The notes: generated by a model not told the origin, from the sequence alone. Positions 35,865-45,664 are shown, counted from the first letter of the stretch. The stretch: 64,000 nt of DNA from Herbidospora mongoliensis (GCF_001570545.1 NZ_BBXD01000011.1:434001-498000); one strand, 5' to 3'. Numbers and translations: made by a program.

Positions 35865-36901
35865 CAGCGCGCGCTGATCTCGTGGACGTAGTCGGTCAGC
35901 CGCGCGAGCTGGTTCGGGTCGGTCGACGGCAGCACGCCGTGGCCGAGGTTGAACACGTGGCCCTCGGCCGCCCTGCCCGCCTCGACGACCGCGCGGGCCC
36001 GCTCCCGGACGACCTCCCACGGCGCCAGCAGGATCGCCGGGTCGAGGTTGCCCTGCAGCGCCTTCCCCGCGCCGACGCGGCGCGCCGCCTCGTCGAGCGG
36101 CACCCGCCAGTCGACCCCGACGACGTCGGCCCCGGCCTCGCCCATGACGTGGAGCAGCTCGCCGGTGCCCACCCCGAAGTGGACGCGCGGGACGCCGAGC
36201 TCTTCGAGCCCGGCGAAGATCCTGCTCGTGTACGGCAGCACGAACTCGCGGTAGTCACGAGGGGCCACCGCCCCGACCCACGAGTCGAACAGCTGCAGCG
36301 CGGAGGCGCCCGCGTCGGCCTGGACCTTGAGCCAGGCCAGCGTGATGGTGGTCAGCCGGTCCATGAGGGCGTGCCAGAGGCCGGGGGCGCCGTACATCAT
36401 CGACTTCGTGTGGTCGTGGTTCTTCGACGGCCCGCCCTCGATGAGGTAGGACGCGAGGGTGAACGGCGCGCCGGCGAACCCGATCAGCGGGGTCGGGCCG
36501 AGCTCCTTGGTCAGCTCGGTGACCGCCTCGGTGATGTAGGGCACGTCGCCCGGCTCCAGCGGGCGCAGCCGCTCGATCGCGGCGGCGTCGCGGATCGGCT
36601 CGGCGACCACGGGGCCCACGCCGGGCTTGATGTCGAGGTCGATCCCGATCGCCTTGAGCGGCACCACGATGTCGCTGAAGAAGATGGCCGCGTCGACGCC
36701 GTAGCGGCGGACCGGCTGCATCGTGATCTCCACGACCAGGTCGGGGGTCGCGCACGCGGTGAGCATCTCGGTGCCCGCGCGGACCTTGCGGTATTCGGGC
36801 AGCGAGCGGCCGGCCTGACGCATGAACCAGACGGGCGTGTGGGGCACTGCCTGGCGGCGGCAGGCCAGCAGGAACGGCGACTCGGCCAGCTGGGGATTCA
36901 C
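35864..36901 (-). CDS. hemE: Uroporphyrinogen decarboxylase
   Basis: HemE decarboxylates uroporphyrinogen III to coproporphyrinogen III, feeding HemY and ChdC encoded nearby. The signature [14 protein letters not shown] (about 26-39) carries the substrate-binding Arg. The conserved Asp in [13 protein letters not shown] and the LQLFDSWVG motif are present. GTG 36901 gives 345 residues, the family norm. The frame stays open to 36964 but that extension is not family-like. The GNAT gene is coupled downstream. Confidence 0.95.
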   Translation of the reverse strand: MNPQLAESPFLLACRRQAVPHTPVWFMRQAGRSLPEYRKVRAGTEMLTACATPDLVVEITMQPVRRYGVDAAIFFSDIVVPLKAIGIDLDIKPGVGPVVAEPIRDAAAIERLRPLEPGDVPYITEAVTELTKELGPTPLIGFAGAPFTLASYLIEGGPSKNHDHTKSMMYGAPGLWHALMDRLTTITLAWLKVQADAGASALQLFDSWVGAVAPRDYREFVLPYTSRIFAGLEELGVPRVHFGVGTGELLHVMGEAGADVVGVDWRVPLDEAARRVGAGKALQGNLDPAILLAPWEVVRERARAVVEAGRAAEGHVFNLGHGVLPSTDPNQLARLTDYVHEISAR

Positions 36902-37153
36902 CGAACCAGAGTCCCACGAGGATGGGCCGGTCCGTGCCACGACCCCGGGTACAGAGCCGCCCAATGATCGGTATCGTTGGGCCCTCGCGACACCCCGGTC
37001 AAACGCCTCGCGAGCGCCGCTCTAGGCAAAGTGTTCGCCAAATGGTGCTCCGGCATCGATTCCAATACCACTTTCGAGACACGCCGAGCGCGATGCGGGG
37101 TTTTGTCGGCGCGACGTGCCACCGTCGGACGCACCGGTTCCGATGAAAGGGCG

Positions 37154-37360
37154 ATGACTTCGATGTGGAGTTCCCCCGAACACCGCACTGAGCGCTGTGC
37201 CTCCTGCGACACCGAGCGCGAGTTCACGCAGCCGCCCTGCCAGGAGGGTCACGAGGTGTGCCCCGAGTGGTCGTGTGTTCACTGCGGGAGCGCCCTGTTC
37301 TTCTCCGAGGCGGGTTCATCATGCGAGCCGCGTCTCGTTCCTGCGATGGCGGCGGCTTGA
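37154..37360 (+). CDS. Small cysteine-rich (zinc-ribbon-like) protein
   Basis: A 68-residue protein with cysteine pairs C15/C18 (CASC) and C41/C44 (CVHC), plus C29, C36 and C57. The order suggests one or two zinc sites. GAAAGGG precedes the ATG by a few bases. It lies 9 bp before the DUF3000 gene and is probably co-transcribed with it and rnd. I do not know its function. The 36902-37153 region upstream holds the divergent promoters and no further ORF I can support. Confidence 0.6.
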   Translation: MTSMWSSPEHRTERCASCDTEREFTQPPCQEGHEVCPEWSCVHCGSALFFSEAGSSCEPRLVPAMAAA

Positions 37361-37369
37361 TCACCACAG

Positions 37370-38032
37370 ATGACCGCGACGACCACCCCCCTGCTCCGTC
37401 TCGTCCCGCGACCCGCCTGCGCGCCCGTCATGACCATCGGTGACCGCCCGGGGCCGCCCGAGGCGTTCACCCGTGCCCTGGCGACGCTGCGGCCCGTGAC
37501 CGTACGCCCCGAGATCGAGCTGGAGGACATCCCGGCTCCCCAGCGGCTGGCCCCCTATTCGGGCGCCGTGGGCGCGTCGGTCTACCGCGACGACGACGAG
37601 CTGGCCATGGGCCGGCTCATCATGCTGTTCGACCCCGACGGCCAGCGCGGCTGGGAGGGTCCGTTCCGGCTGGTCGCCTACGTCCGCGCCGACATGGAGC
37701 CGGAGATCACCTCCGACCCCCTGCTGGGCCCGGTGGCGTGGAGCTGGCTGACCGACGCGCTGGAGACCCACGGCGCGGGCTTCGCCGCCGCGGGAGGTAC
37801 GGTTACCAGAGCGGTGTCGGAGGGTTTCGGCAACAAGGACAACGATCCCGTCACGACCGAGCTGGAACTGCGCGCGTCATGGTCGCCGCTCGACGAGGAT
37901 CTTTCCGCGCACGTCGCCGCCTGGTGCGACCTGATGTGCATCGCCGCCGGGATACCCCCCCTGCCGCCAGATGTCACGGCCCTGCGGCCGAGACGCCCCG
38001 ATGAAGAGACAGACCGGAAGACCAGTACGTGA
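37370..38032 (+). CDS. DUF3000-domain protein
   Basis: A 220-residue protein of the actinobacteria-specific DUF3000 family, recognised by the ELEDIPAPQRLAPYSGAVGA segment (about 50-70) and the RADMEPEITSDPLLGPVAWSWL stretch. It is soluble, with no catalytic motif I can name. In actinomycetes this gene commonly sits directly before rnd, as here (GTGA overlap). A link to RNA metabolism is inferred only from that neighbourhood. Confidence 0.88.
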   Translation: MTATTTPLLRLVPRPACAPVMTIGDRPGPPEAFTRALATLRPVTVRPEIELEDIPAPQRLAPYSGAVGASVYRDDDELAMGRLIMLFDPDGQRGWEGPFRLVAYVRADMEPEITSDPLLGPVAWSWLTDALETHGAGFAAAGGTVTRAVSEGFGNKDNDPVTTELELRASWSPLDEDLSAHVAAWCDLMCIAAGIPPLPPDVTALRPRRPDEETDRKTST

Positions 38033-39255
38033 CCGATGAGACAGCCGTTCAGCCTCTGCTGGAACCTCGCGAAGGGATTCCGCCCGTCATAGCGGAGGCC
38101 GCCGACCTCACGGCGGCCGTGGCCGCTTTCGCGGACGGGACCGGCCCGGTGGCCGTTGACGCCGAGAGGGCGTCCGGCTACCGCTACAGCGGCCGGGCCT
38201 ACCTCGTGCAGCTGCGGCGCACGGGTAGTGGGAGCGCGCTCATCGACCCGATCGCCTGCCCAGACCTTTCCGGCCTCGACGCCGCGCTGGCCGGCGCCGA
38301 GGTCGTGCTCCACGCCGCCACGCAGGACCTGCCGTGCCTGGCCGAGATCGGGTTCCGCCCGACACGACTGTTCGACACCGAGCTGGCCGGCCGGCTGCTC
38401 GGTTACGAACGTGTCGGCCTCGGGACCATGGTCGAGGTCGTTCTGGGCTTCGGCCTGGTGAAGGGCCACTCGGCCGCCGACTGGTCGACCCGCCCGCTGC
38501 CCGAAGACTGGCTCCGCTACGCCGCCCTCGACGTCGAGGTCCTGATCGAGCTCCGCGACGCCCTCCACGCCGAGCTGACCGAGACCGGCAAGCTCGACTG
38601 GGCGATGGAGGAGTTCTCCGCGATCCTCAACGCGCCGACCCCGCCGCCCCGCACCGACCCGTGGCGCCGCACCAGCGGCATCCACCGCGTCCGCGCCCTG
38701 CGCGGCCTGGGCGTGGTGCGCGAGCTGTGGAACCTGCGCGACTCCCTGGCCCGTGAGACCGACCTGGCCCCGGGCCGGGTGCTCCCCGACTCGGCGATCG
38801 TCCAGGCGGCCCTCGACCAGCCCCGCACGACCAAGTCGCTGACGGAGATCGCTCCCTTCACCGGGCGCAGCGCCCGCCGCCACCTGCGCGACTGGCTGGC
38901 CGCGATCACCCGCGGGCGCACGATGCCCGAGACCGAACTCCCCCAGCCTCTCGGCCCCGGCGACGGCCCGCCTCCGGCGAACCGCTGGGCCGACCGGGAT
39001 CCGGCCGCCGCCAAGCGCCTGGCCGCCGCACGGGCGGTCGTCGCGGCACTGGCCGACGAGCACCGGATGCCGACCGAGAACCTCCTGCAGCCCGACGCGG
39101 TGCGTCGGCTGACCTGGGAGCCGCCGGAGGAGCTCGACGAGGAGACGCTGGCCGAACGACTGCGGGCGCTGGGCGCGCGCGAGTGGCAGATCGGCCTGGC
39201 GGCCCATCCGATGTCCCGCGCGCTCCAGCGGCTGGAGATCAAGGGCGAGATCTAG
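38029..39255 (+). CDS. rnd: Ribonuclease D (HRDC-containing 3'-5' exonuclease)
   Basis: This 408-residue exonuclease has the DEDD-type domain (about 25-210). ExoI is VAVDAERASG (D44, E46); ExoII includes VLHAATQDLPCL; ExoIII is YAALDVEVL with Tyr and Asp. An HRDC domain (about 220-300) and a C-terminal helical region follow. It trims tRNA and structured RNA 3' ends. The GTG start overlaps the DUF3000 stop. A shared terminator lies at 39330-39355. Confidence 0.92.
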   Translation: MTDETAVQPLLEPREGIPPVIAEAADLTAAVAAFADGTGPVAVDAERASGYRYSGRAYLVQLRRTGSGSALIDPIACPDLSGLDAALAGAEVVLHAATQDLPCLAEIGFRPTRLFDTELAGRLLGYERVGLGTMVEVVLGFGLVKGHSAADWSTRPLPEDWLRYAALDVEVLIELRDALHAELTETGKLDWAMEEFSAILNAPTPPPRTDPWRRTSGIHRVRALRGLGVVRELWNLRDSLARETDLAPGRVLPDSAIVQAALDQPRTTKSLTEIAPFTGRSARRHLRDWLAAITRGRTMPETELPQPLGPGDGPPPANRWADRDPAAAKRLAAARAVVAALADEHRMPTENLLQPDAVRRLTWEPPEELDEETLAERLRALGAREWQIGLAAHPMSRALQRLEIKGEI

Positions 39256-39329
39256 GACGCCACGTCAGCGCCCGAGCACAAGGCGAAGAGCCTGACGCCG
39301 TGGCGCGGACCGAACTACATATGACGAAA

Positions 39330-39355
39330 TTTCGGGCGGCTCGCGCCGCCCGAAA
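39330..39355. terminator. Bidirectional terminator between rnd and the GH13 gene
   Basis: Perfect 11-bp arms (TTTCGGGCGGC / GCCGCCCGAAA) with a TCGC tetraloop lie 74 bp after the rnd stop and 3 bp after the minus-strand GH13 stop. T-rich bases flank it on the minus strand. Confidence 0.85.
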
Positions 39356-39358
39356 GGT

Positions 39359-40903
39359 CTACGGGCGCAACCACACCGCCGTGTCCTGCGGCAGGCCGCC
39401 GTCCAACGGACCGCTCGCCAAAATGACCTCGCCGGTCAGCGGGATCGTCGCGGCCGACAGGTTGATCACGCAGCTGAAGCCGTCGCCCCGGGTGAAGGCG
39501 ACCACGTCGTCGCCCTGGTCGAGCCAGGCGAACTCGCGACCGCGCGGCCGGGCCGCGATGGCGCGTTTGTAGAGGTTCAGAGTCGAGTCGGGGTCGGGTT
39601 GCTGGGCTTCCACGGTCAGTGAGGCCCAGTTGCCCGGCTGGGGCAGCCAGGTCGACTCCCCTTCCGTGAAACCGTAGGGCTTGGCCGTGCCGGACCAGGG
39701 GATCGGCACCCGGCAGCCGTCGCGGCCCAGGCGCGCGCCGGCCGTGCGGTGGAAGACGGGGTCGTCGCGGAAGCCGTCGGGGATGTCGATGACCTCCGGC
39801 AGGCCGAGTTCCTCGCCCTGGTAGACGTAGGCCGAGCCGGGCAGCGCCAGCAGCAGCAACGCCGCGGCGCGGGCGCGGCGGGTGCCCAGAACGACGTCGA
39901 CATGGAGGTCGTGGGTGGCCTGCGGGCCGCCGCCGTAGCGGGTGACCGGGCGGACCACGTCGTGGTTGCTGATCACCCAGGGGGCCACGACGTCGGATTC
40001 GGCGCCCAGGCCGATCGAGGTCGTGATGGTGTGCTTCAGGGCGGCGGCGTCCCAGGCGGTCTGGAACAGGAAGAAGTTGAACGCCTGCGGCATCCCGCCC
40101 GGCCGGAAGTAGGGCTCCAGGTGGGTGATCTCGGTGCCCCAGAACTCTCCCACCGCCGTGCGCTCGCCGGGGAAGACCTCCGGTGAGTACGAGTCCAGAA
40201 TGGCCCGCCACGACGCGTAGTGCCCAATGAGCTCGGGCCGGTGGAACCACGGCGAGGGCCGGTCGGAGGGCGCCGGGTCGGCCACGTTGGGCAGGTCGGG
40301 GTCTTTGAACAGGCCGTGCGCCACGTCGACCCGCAGCCCGGCCACGCCCCGGTCGAGCCAGAACCGGATGACCTTCTCGAACATCGCCGGGACGGCCGGG
40401 TTGTGCCAGTTGAAGTCGGGCTGGGAGGTGTCGAACAGGTGCAGGTACCACTGGCCGTCGTCGACCTGCGTCCAGGCGGACCCGCCGAAGATCGACTGCC
40501 AGTTGTTGGGCTCGTCGCGGAACATGAACATGTCCCGCTCGGGGCTGCCGCGACCGGCTTCCAGCGCGGCCTGGAACGCCGGGTGGGCGGTCGAGCAGTG
40601 GTTGGGGACGATGTCGACGATCACCCGGATGCCCAGGGCCGCCGCCGCCGCGACGAAGGCGTCGAAGTCGGCGAGGGTGCCGAAGCGGGGGTCGACGTCG
40701 CAGTAGTCGGCCACGTCGTAACCGCCGTCGGCCAGCGGCGAGGGGTAGAAGGGCGAGAACCAGACGGCCTCGACCCCCAGATCGGCCAGATAAGGCAGCC
40801 GGGCCAGCGCCCCGGTGAAGTCGCCGGTGCCGTCGGCCCCACCGTCGGCGAAGCTCCGTGGGTAGATCTGGTAGACAACGGCGTCACGCCACCACTGACT
40901 CAA
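39359..40903 (-). CDS. GH13 alpha-glucosidase
   Basis: This 514-residue glycosidase resembles oligo-1,6-glucosidase or maltase-type actinobacterial alpha-glucosidases. It opens with WWRDAVVYQIYPRSFADGG. Catalytic residues lie in GLRVDVAHG (Asp nucleophile), AVGEFWG (Glu acid) and ISNHDVVRP (Asp). VNPNH-type motif I is VDIVPNH. It has no signal peptide, so it acts in the cytoplasm on imported maltodextrin, isomaltose or trehalose-like sugars. TTG 40903 is the start, with AAGGGAG 7 nt upstream. It is divergent from the sugar-oxidation operon and 79 bp from a LacI-type operator. Confidence 0.92.
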   Translation of the reverse strand: MSQWWRDAVVYQIYPRSFADGGADGTGDFTGALARLPYLADLGVEAVWFSPFYPSPLADGGYDVADYCDVDPRFGTLADFDAFVAAAAALGIRVIVDIVPNHCSTAHPAFQAALEAGRGSPERDMFMFRDEPNNWQSIFGGSAWTQVDDGQWYLHLFDTSQPDFNWHNPAVPAMFEKVIRFWLDRGVAGLRVDVAHGLFKDPDLPNVADPAPSDRPSPWFHRPELIGHYASWRAILDSYSPEVFPGERTAVGEFWGTEITHLEPYFRPGGMPQAFNFFLFQTAWDAAALKHTITTSIGLGAESDVVAPWVISNHDVVRPVTRYGGGPQATHDLHVDVVLGTRRARAAALLLLALPGSAYVYQGEELGLPEVIDIPDGFRDDPVFHRTAGARLGRDGCRVPIPWSGTAKPYGFTEGESTWLPQPGNWASLTVEAQQPDPDSTLNLYKRAIAARPRGREFAWLDQGDDVVAFTRGDGFSCVINLSAATIPLTGEVILASGPLDGGLPQDTAVWLRP

Positions 40904-40981
40904 CGAGTACTCCCTTTTGGCTGGTCGTTTGCCTAGTTAATCAGACCCCTTGCTCTGGGGGAGAGGGCTGACGTACCGTGC

Positions 40982-40995
40982 GGAAAGCGCTTTCC
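40982..40995. promoter_or_regulatory. LacI-type operator upstream of the sugar-oxidation operon
   Basis: GGAAAGCGCTTTCC is a perfect 14-bp palindrome with the central CG of LacI/GalR-family sites. It lies 18 bp before the oxidoreductase ATG and between two divergent genes. A 13/14 match occurs before the LacI-family gene at 45681-45694, so that regulator is the likely binder. Confidence 0.8.
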
Positions 40996-41013
40996 ATAGA
41001 CAAGGAGCAACGC

Positions 41014-42150
41014 ATGACCGAACTCGGCGTGGTGATGAACGGGGTCACCGGGCGGATGGGATACCGGCAGCACCTGGTGCGGTCGGTGCTGGCGATCAAC
41101 GCCGGGGGCGGGGTAGTGCTCGCCGACGGTTCGAAAGTGACGCTCAGGCCCGTGCTGGTCGGCCGGAGCGAGGCCAAGCTCAAGGAGCTCGCGGCCCGGC
41201 ACGACATCGCCGACTGGACCACCGACCTCGACGGCGCTCTGGGCGACCCGGCCAACACGATCTACTTCGACGCCCAGATCACCCAGGCCCGGGTCGCGGC
41301 GACGAAGCGGGCCATCGCGGCCGGGAAGCACGTCTACTGCGAGAAGCCGACCGCCGAGACCTCTCAAGAGGCGCTCGACCTGGCCGCGACGGCCGAGGCC
41401 GCGTCGGTGAAGAACGGCGTCGTCCAGGACAAGCTCTTCCTGCCGGGCCTGCTGAAGCTGAAGCGCCTGATCGACGGCGGGTTCTTCGGGCGGATCCTGT
41501 CGATCCGGGGCGAGTTCGGCTACTGGGTGTTCGAGGGCGACTGGCAGGACGCCCAGCGCCCGTCGTGGAACTACCGCGCCGACGACGGCGGCGGGATCGT
41601 GCTCGACATGTTCCCCCACTGGGCCTACGTGCTGGAGAACCTGTTCGGCTCGGTGACCTCTGTCTACGCCCACGTCACGACCCACATCCCCGAGCGCTGG
41701 GACGAGCGCGGCCGGCCGTACAAGGCGACCGCCGACGACGCCGCCTACGCGGTGTTCGAACTCGACGGCGGCGTGGTCGCGCAGATCAACTCGTCGTGGG
41801 CGGTCCGGGTGAACCGCGACGAACTGGTGGAGTTCCAGGTCGACGGCACCCACGGCAGCGCGGTCGCGGGCCTGCGGAACTGCCGCGTCCAGCACCGCAG
41901 CGCCACCCCGAAGCCGGTCTGGAACCCCGACCTGCCCGCGACGGCGCGGTTCCGTGACGGCTGGCAGGAGGTACCCGACAACGCCGAGTTCGACAACGGC
42001 TTCAAGATCCAGTGGGAGCAGTTCATCCGCCACGTGGTCGACGACGCGCCCTTCCCCTACACGCTGCGCTCGGGCGCGCGCGGCGTCGAACTCGCCGAAC
42101 TCGGCCTCCGCTCCGCCGCCGAGGGCCGCCGGATCGCGGTGACCTCGTGA
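41014..42150 (+). CDS. Gfo/Idh/MocA-family oxidoreductase
   Basis: This 378-residue NAD(P)-dependent oxidoreductase has an N-terminal Rossmann domain and a C-terminal GFO_IDH_MocA_C domain. The motif [14 protein letters not shown] (near 105-118) contains the catalytic-site Lys (EKP). [14 protein letters not shown] supplies the conserved Asp/His pair region. Substrates in the family are sugars, cyclitols or sugar acids; this one is unknown. ATG 41014 has AAGGAG 6 nt upstream. The next gene overlaps by GTGA. Repression by the LacI-family protein at 44684-45664 is inferred from the operator. Confidence 0.9.
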   Translation: MTELGVVMNGVTGRMGYRQHLVRSVLAINAGGGVVLADGSKVTLRPVLVGRSEAKLKELAARHDIADWTTDLDGALGDPANTIYFDAQITQARVAATKRAIAAGKHVYCEKPTAETSQEALDLAATAEAASVKNGVVQDKLFLPGLLKLKRLIDGGFFGRILSIRGEFGYWVFEGDWQDAQRPSWNYRADDGGGIVLDMFPHWAYVLENLFGSVTSVYAHVTTHIPERWDERGRPYKATADDAAYAVFELDGGVVAQINSSWAVRVNRDELVEFQVDGTHGSAVAGLRNCRVQHRSATPKPVWNPDLPATARFRDGWQEVPDNAEFDNGFKIQWEQFIRHVVDDAPFPYTLRSGARGVELAELGLRSAAEGRRIAVTS

Positions 42151-43196
42151 AAAGCTTCCAAAGCCGGGTCGTGTACGCCGCCGCGCACGTCGTGGCCGAT
42201 CCCCTCGCCGACAACACGCCGGGCAGACCGGCGGTCGTCGACTGGGAGGCGACGCTGCGCTTCCGGCGGCACCTGTGGTCCCACGGATTCCGCGTCGCCG
42301 ACGCCATGGACACCGCGCAGCGCAACGCCGGCCTCGACTGGGCCGCGACCCGGGAGCTGATCAGGCTGAGCGCGGCGGAGGCCCCCGGGCTCGTGGCGTG
42401 CGGCGCCGGAACCGACCAGCTGACCGGCCCCTGCGACCTGACCGACGTCCTCGACGCCTACCTGGAGCAGATCGCCGTCGTTCAGGAGGCCGGCGCCGGT
42501 GTGATCATCATGGCGTCCCGTCAGCTGGCCGCCCTCGCGCGGCATCCGGAGGACTATCACACGATCTACGGCCGTCTGCTGGCCGAGGTCGAGCGCCCGG
42601 CGATCCTGCACTGGCTCGGCGAGATGTTCGACCCGAATCTGACGGGCTACTGGGGTTCCCGCGACGTCGAGAAGGCGACATTCGAATTCCTGACGTTGGT
42701 CAGGGAGAACGCCGCCAAGATCGAGGGCGTGAAGGTCTCGCTGCTCGACGAGGACCACGAGATCGCCCTCCGCGCCGCCCTCCCCGAGGGGGTCCGCCTC
42801 TATACCGGCGACGACTTCAACTACCCGTCCCTGATCAAGTCGGGCTCCCACGCGCTGCTCGGCATCTTCGACGCCATCGCCCCCGCCGCCTCGGCCGCCC
42901 TCACCGCCCTCGACGAGGGCGACCTGGCCGAATACGACCGCATCATGGCCCCCACGGTCGACCTGTCGAGGAAGATCTTCGAGGCCCCCACCTTCCACTA
43001 CAAGACCGGCCTCGTCTTCCTGGCCTGGCTCAACGGCCACCAAGACGCCTTCACCATGATCAACGGCGCCCAGTCGGCCCGGTCACTCCCCCACCTGATC
43101 GAGGTCCACCGGCTGGCCGGCCGCGCCGGCCTGATCGCCGACCCCGACCTCGCCGCCGCCCGCCTGCGCTCCCTGAAGGCGGTGTACGGCCAGTGA
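42147..43196 (+). CDS. DUF993-family protein (dihydrodipicolinate-synthase-like)
   Basis: This 349-residue protein matches DUF993, a family related to class I aldolases of the DapA type. Features include the N-terminal [12 protein letters not shown], the [16 protein letters not shown] stretch and a conserved [10 protein letters not shown] segment, where a Schiff-base Lys could lie. It is predicted to act on a keto-sugar or sugar-acid made by the upstream oxidoreductase. It is translationally coupled on both sides (GTGA at 42147 and 43193). The exact reaction is unknown. Confidence 0.82.
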   Translation: MKSFQSRVVYAAAHVVADPLADNTPGRPAVVDWEATLRFRRHLWSHGFRVADAMDTAQRNAGLDWAATRELIRLSAAEAPGLVACGAGTDQLTGPCDLTDVLDAYLEQIAVVQEAGAGVIIMASRQLAALARHPEDYHTIYGRLLAEVERPAILHWLGEMFDPNLTGYWGSRDVEKATFEFLTLVRENAAKIEGVKVSLLDEDHEIALRAALPEGVRLYTGDDFNYPSLIKSGSHALLGIFDAIAPAASAALTALDEGDLAEYDRIMAPTVDLSRKIFEAPTFHYKTGLVFLAWLNGHQDAFTMINGAQSARSLPHLIEVHRLAGRAGLIADPDLAAARLRSLKAVYGQ

Positions 43197-44023
43197 CCCT
43201 GTCCCTGAACCAGTGGACGACCAAGCGCTGGACCGTCCGCGAGGCGGTCGAGGGTTGCGCCCGGCACGGCGTCGAGGCCATCGGCCTGTGGCGCCAGAAC
43301 GTGGCCGAACAGGGCCTGACCGAATCGGTGAAACTGGTCCGGGACGCCGGCCTGAGGGTCTCGTCCCTCTGCCGGGGCGGCTTCCTGACCGGCGACGACG
43401 CCCTCGACGACAACCGCCGCGCCATCGACGAGGCGGCGGCCCTGGAAGCGTCGTGCCTGGTCATGGTCGTCGGCGGCCTCCCGGGTGTGGTCCCCGGCCA
43501 GCCACCGGGCGACATTTCCAGAGACCTCCCCGCCGCACGGGCCAAGGTCGCGGAGTCGCTAGAGGTCCTCGCCCCCTACGCCGCCGCGGCGGGTGTGCGT
43601 CTGGCGCTCGAACCCCTCCACCCCATGTACTGCGCCGACCGGGCCGTCCTGTCCACCCTGAAACAGGCCAACGACCTGGCGGAGCCGTTCGACGACGTCG
43701 GGGTCGTGGTCGACACCTTCCACGTGTGGTGGGACCCGGAGGTCCTCACCGAGATCGCCCGTGCCAAGATCTTCAGCTACCAGGTCTGCGACTTCCTCAC
43801 GCCTCTTCCCGCCGACGTCCTCCTGGGCAGGGGAATGATGGGCGACGGCGTGATCGACTTCGCGCCTCTGACCGAAGCGGTCCTGAAGGCCGGCTACGAC
43901 GGCGACATCGAGGTCGAGATCTTCAACGCCGACATCTGGGCGAGGGACCCCGACGAGGTCCTGGCGGAAATGATCACCCGCTACGAACGACTGATCGCAC
44001 CCACTCCTGAGCCCCGGGGATGA
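43193..44023 (+). CDS. Sugar phosphate isomerase/epimerase-type TIM-barrel protein
   Basis: A 276-residue xylose-isomerase-like TIM barrel (AP_endonuc_2 fold). Metal ligands typical of the family are seen: Glu in LALEPLHPMY, Asp and His in VVDTFHVWW, and Glu in DIEVEIFN. It probably isomerises or epimerises a (keto)sugar. The GTG start overlaps the DUF993 stop. The last 50 bp overlap the convergent TIM-barrel gene at 43974. Confidence 0.88.
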   Translation: MTLSLNQWTTKRWTVREAVEGCARHGVEAIGLWRQNVAEQGLTESVKLVRDAGLRVSSLCRGGFLTGDDALDDNRRAIDEAAALEASCLVMVVGGLPGVVPGQPPGDISRDLPAARAKVAESLEVLAPYAAAAGVRLALEPLHPMYCADRAVLSTLKQANDLAEPFDDVGVVVDTFHVWWDPEVLTEIARAKIFSYQVCDFLTPLPADVLLGRGMMGDGVIDFAPLTEAVLKAGYDGDIEVEIFNADIWARDPDEVLAEMITRYERLIAPTPEPRG

Positions 44024-44687
44024 CCTCCTCCAGCGGCTCGACCTCGGGGTGCCAGGCCTTCTCCCACTCCAGCGACATCCACCCGGGATAGCCGCGAAGC
44101 AGCTCACCGATGACGTCGAGCGGCACCTCACCGAGGCCCATCGGCCGGGGCGTGGTGCCGACGGCGTCCTTGATCTGGACGTACGCGAGATGAGGTGCCA
44201 GCGCCGTCATCGTGTCGGCCGGGGCCTCCCCGTTCCGCCACGGATGCAGGATGTCCCAGATGGCCCCGGCTGCGTCGGGCCGCCCGAACCGATCGAGCAG
44301 GTCGCCCACGGCCGCCCCGGTGGCCATGTGGTCATGGGTCTCGATCAGCACCCGGGCGCGGGTCTCCCCCGCGACGGCGGAAAGCCGCCTCAACGCGGCG
44401 TCGACCGCCAGACCCCCGGGAAAGACCCGGACCCCCATCGCCCCGAACTCATCGGCGAGAGCCAGCTGCTCCCGGAGGGCCTGGATCACCGGCGCGTCAG
44501 GCCCCGGCTTGGCGATCCGCACATAGCCACAGAGCGCGACCACCTCGATCCCCTGAAGATCGCCCTCCAGCGGCATGTCCTCATGGAGCCGCAGCTCCAG
44601 CCCGTCGACCCCATGACGAACGGCCACCTCGACGGCGTCGGACAGGGACGCCCCCGGCAGCCCGAGGGTACTGATCGCGAATCTCAT
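43974..44687 (-). CDS. Second sugar phosphate isomerase/epimerase-type TIM-barrel protein
   Basis: A 237-residue xylose-isomerase-like TIM barrel, opening MRFAISTLGLPG. Family metal ligands appear in VLIETHDHM, WDILHPWR and YVQIKDA, with a final Glu in MSLEWEKAW. It differs strongly from the plus-strand TIM barrel, so it likely handles another isomer or step. It is coupled to the LacI gene upstream (ATG 44687 overlaps stop 44684). Confidence 0.87.
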   Translation of the reverse strand: MRFAISTLGLPGASLSDAVEVAVRHGVDGLELRLHEDMPLEGDLQGIEVVALCGYVRIAKPGPDAPVIQALREQLALADEFGAMGVRVFPGGLAVDAALRRLSAVAGETRARVLIETHDHMATGAAVGDLLDRFGRPDAAGAIWDILHPWRNGEAPADTMTALAPHLAYVQIKDAVGTTPRPMGLGEVPLDVIGELLRGYPGWMSLEWEKAWHPEVEPLEEVIPGAQEWVRSVVRSG

Positions 44688-45664
44688 CGGGACCGCACGC
44701 TCTCCCTGATCACGACTTCACCTTCGACGTGGACAACCGACGGCCCCTCTTCCTCGCCCAGGGCCAGGGCGACCGCCCGCGCCCCCAGATCGGCCAGCGG
44801 CAGCCGGACCGTCGTCAGCGCCGGAACCAGGTCACGCAGCGTCGCGATGTCGTCGAACCCGGCCAGCGAGATGTCCTCGGGCACCCGGATCCCCCGCTCC
44901 CGGAACGCCGCCAGCGCGCCCACGGCCATCACGTCGTTGACCGCGAACACGCAGGTCACCCCCTGCCTGATCGACGCGGCGGCGGCATGACCCCCGTCTC
45001 GGTCGAACGGCCCATGGATGATCTGCGGCGACAGCCCGGGAAGGGTCCCCGCGAACCCCTCGCACCGGTCGACCGCCGTGATCAGCCGGGGCGGCCCGGC
45101 GAGGACGGCGAACTCCCGGTGCCCCATGGCCAGCAGCGCCTCCGCCAGCGCGGCGGCACCCGAACGGTTGGCCACCGCGACGGTGTCCGTACCGAGGAGA
45201 TCCTGGCCGATGACCGCGACCCGGCCGCCTCCGGCCTGGTAGCGGTCCAGTTCGGTCCGCAGCCCGGCGGCCGACGGGTCGTCCATCCGCGACCCCGCGA
45301 GGATCACCGCCCGCGCCCGCTGCGCCCCCAGCGTGGACACGTAGGCGATCTCCTTCACCGGATCCCGGTGCGTCGTCCCGACCATGACGACCATCCCGCG
45401 GGACTCCGCCGCCCGCACCGCCCCGTCGGCGATCGCCGCGAAATAGGGGTCGACGAGGTCGTGGACGACGAGCCCGATCACGTTCCCCGCCCCACGGGCG
45501 AGGGTCTGGGCCGCCACGTTCGTGCGATAGCCCAGTTCGGCCGCCGCCTGTTCGACCTTGGCACGCAGCCCCGCCCCGACCTGCCGGGCGCTCCCGTTCA
45601 GGACGCGTGAGGCGGTCGCGAGGGACACGCCGGCGTGTCGTGCGACGTCTTCGAGCGTGACCAC
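44684..45664 (-). CDS. LacI-family transcriptional regulator
   Basis: A 326-residue LacI/GalR-type repressor. The N-terminal helix-turn-helix and hinge (VTLEDVARHAGVSLATASRVLNG) are intact. A periplasmic-binding-protein-like domain for a sugar effector runs from about 60 to the end (VIGLVVHDLVDPYF; CVFAVNDVMAVGAL; DISLAGFDD). GTG 45664 is preferred, with GGGAGG 10 nt upstream; TTG 45673 adds three residues. Its own promoter holds the operator at 45681-45694, so autoregulation is likely. Confidence 0.92.
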   Translation of the reverse strand: MVTLEDVARHAGVSLATASRVLNGSARQVGAGLRAKVEQAAAELGYRTNVAAQTLARGAGNVIGLVVHDLVDPYFAAIADGAVRAAESRGMVVMVGTTHRDPVKEIAYVSTLGAQRARAVILAGSRMDDPSAAGLRTELDRYQAGGGRVAVIGQDLLGTDTVAVANRSGAAALAEALLAMGHREFAVLAGPPRLITAVDRCEGFAGTLPGLSPQIIHGPFDRDGGHAAAASIRQGVTCVFAVNDVMAVGALAAFRERGIRVPEDISLAGFDDIATLRDLVPALTTVRLPLADLGARAVALALGEEEGPSVVHVEGEVVIRESVRSR

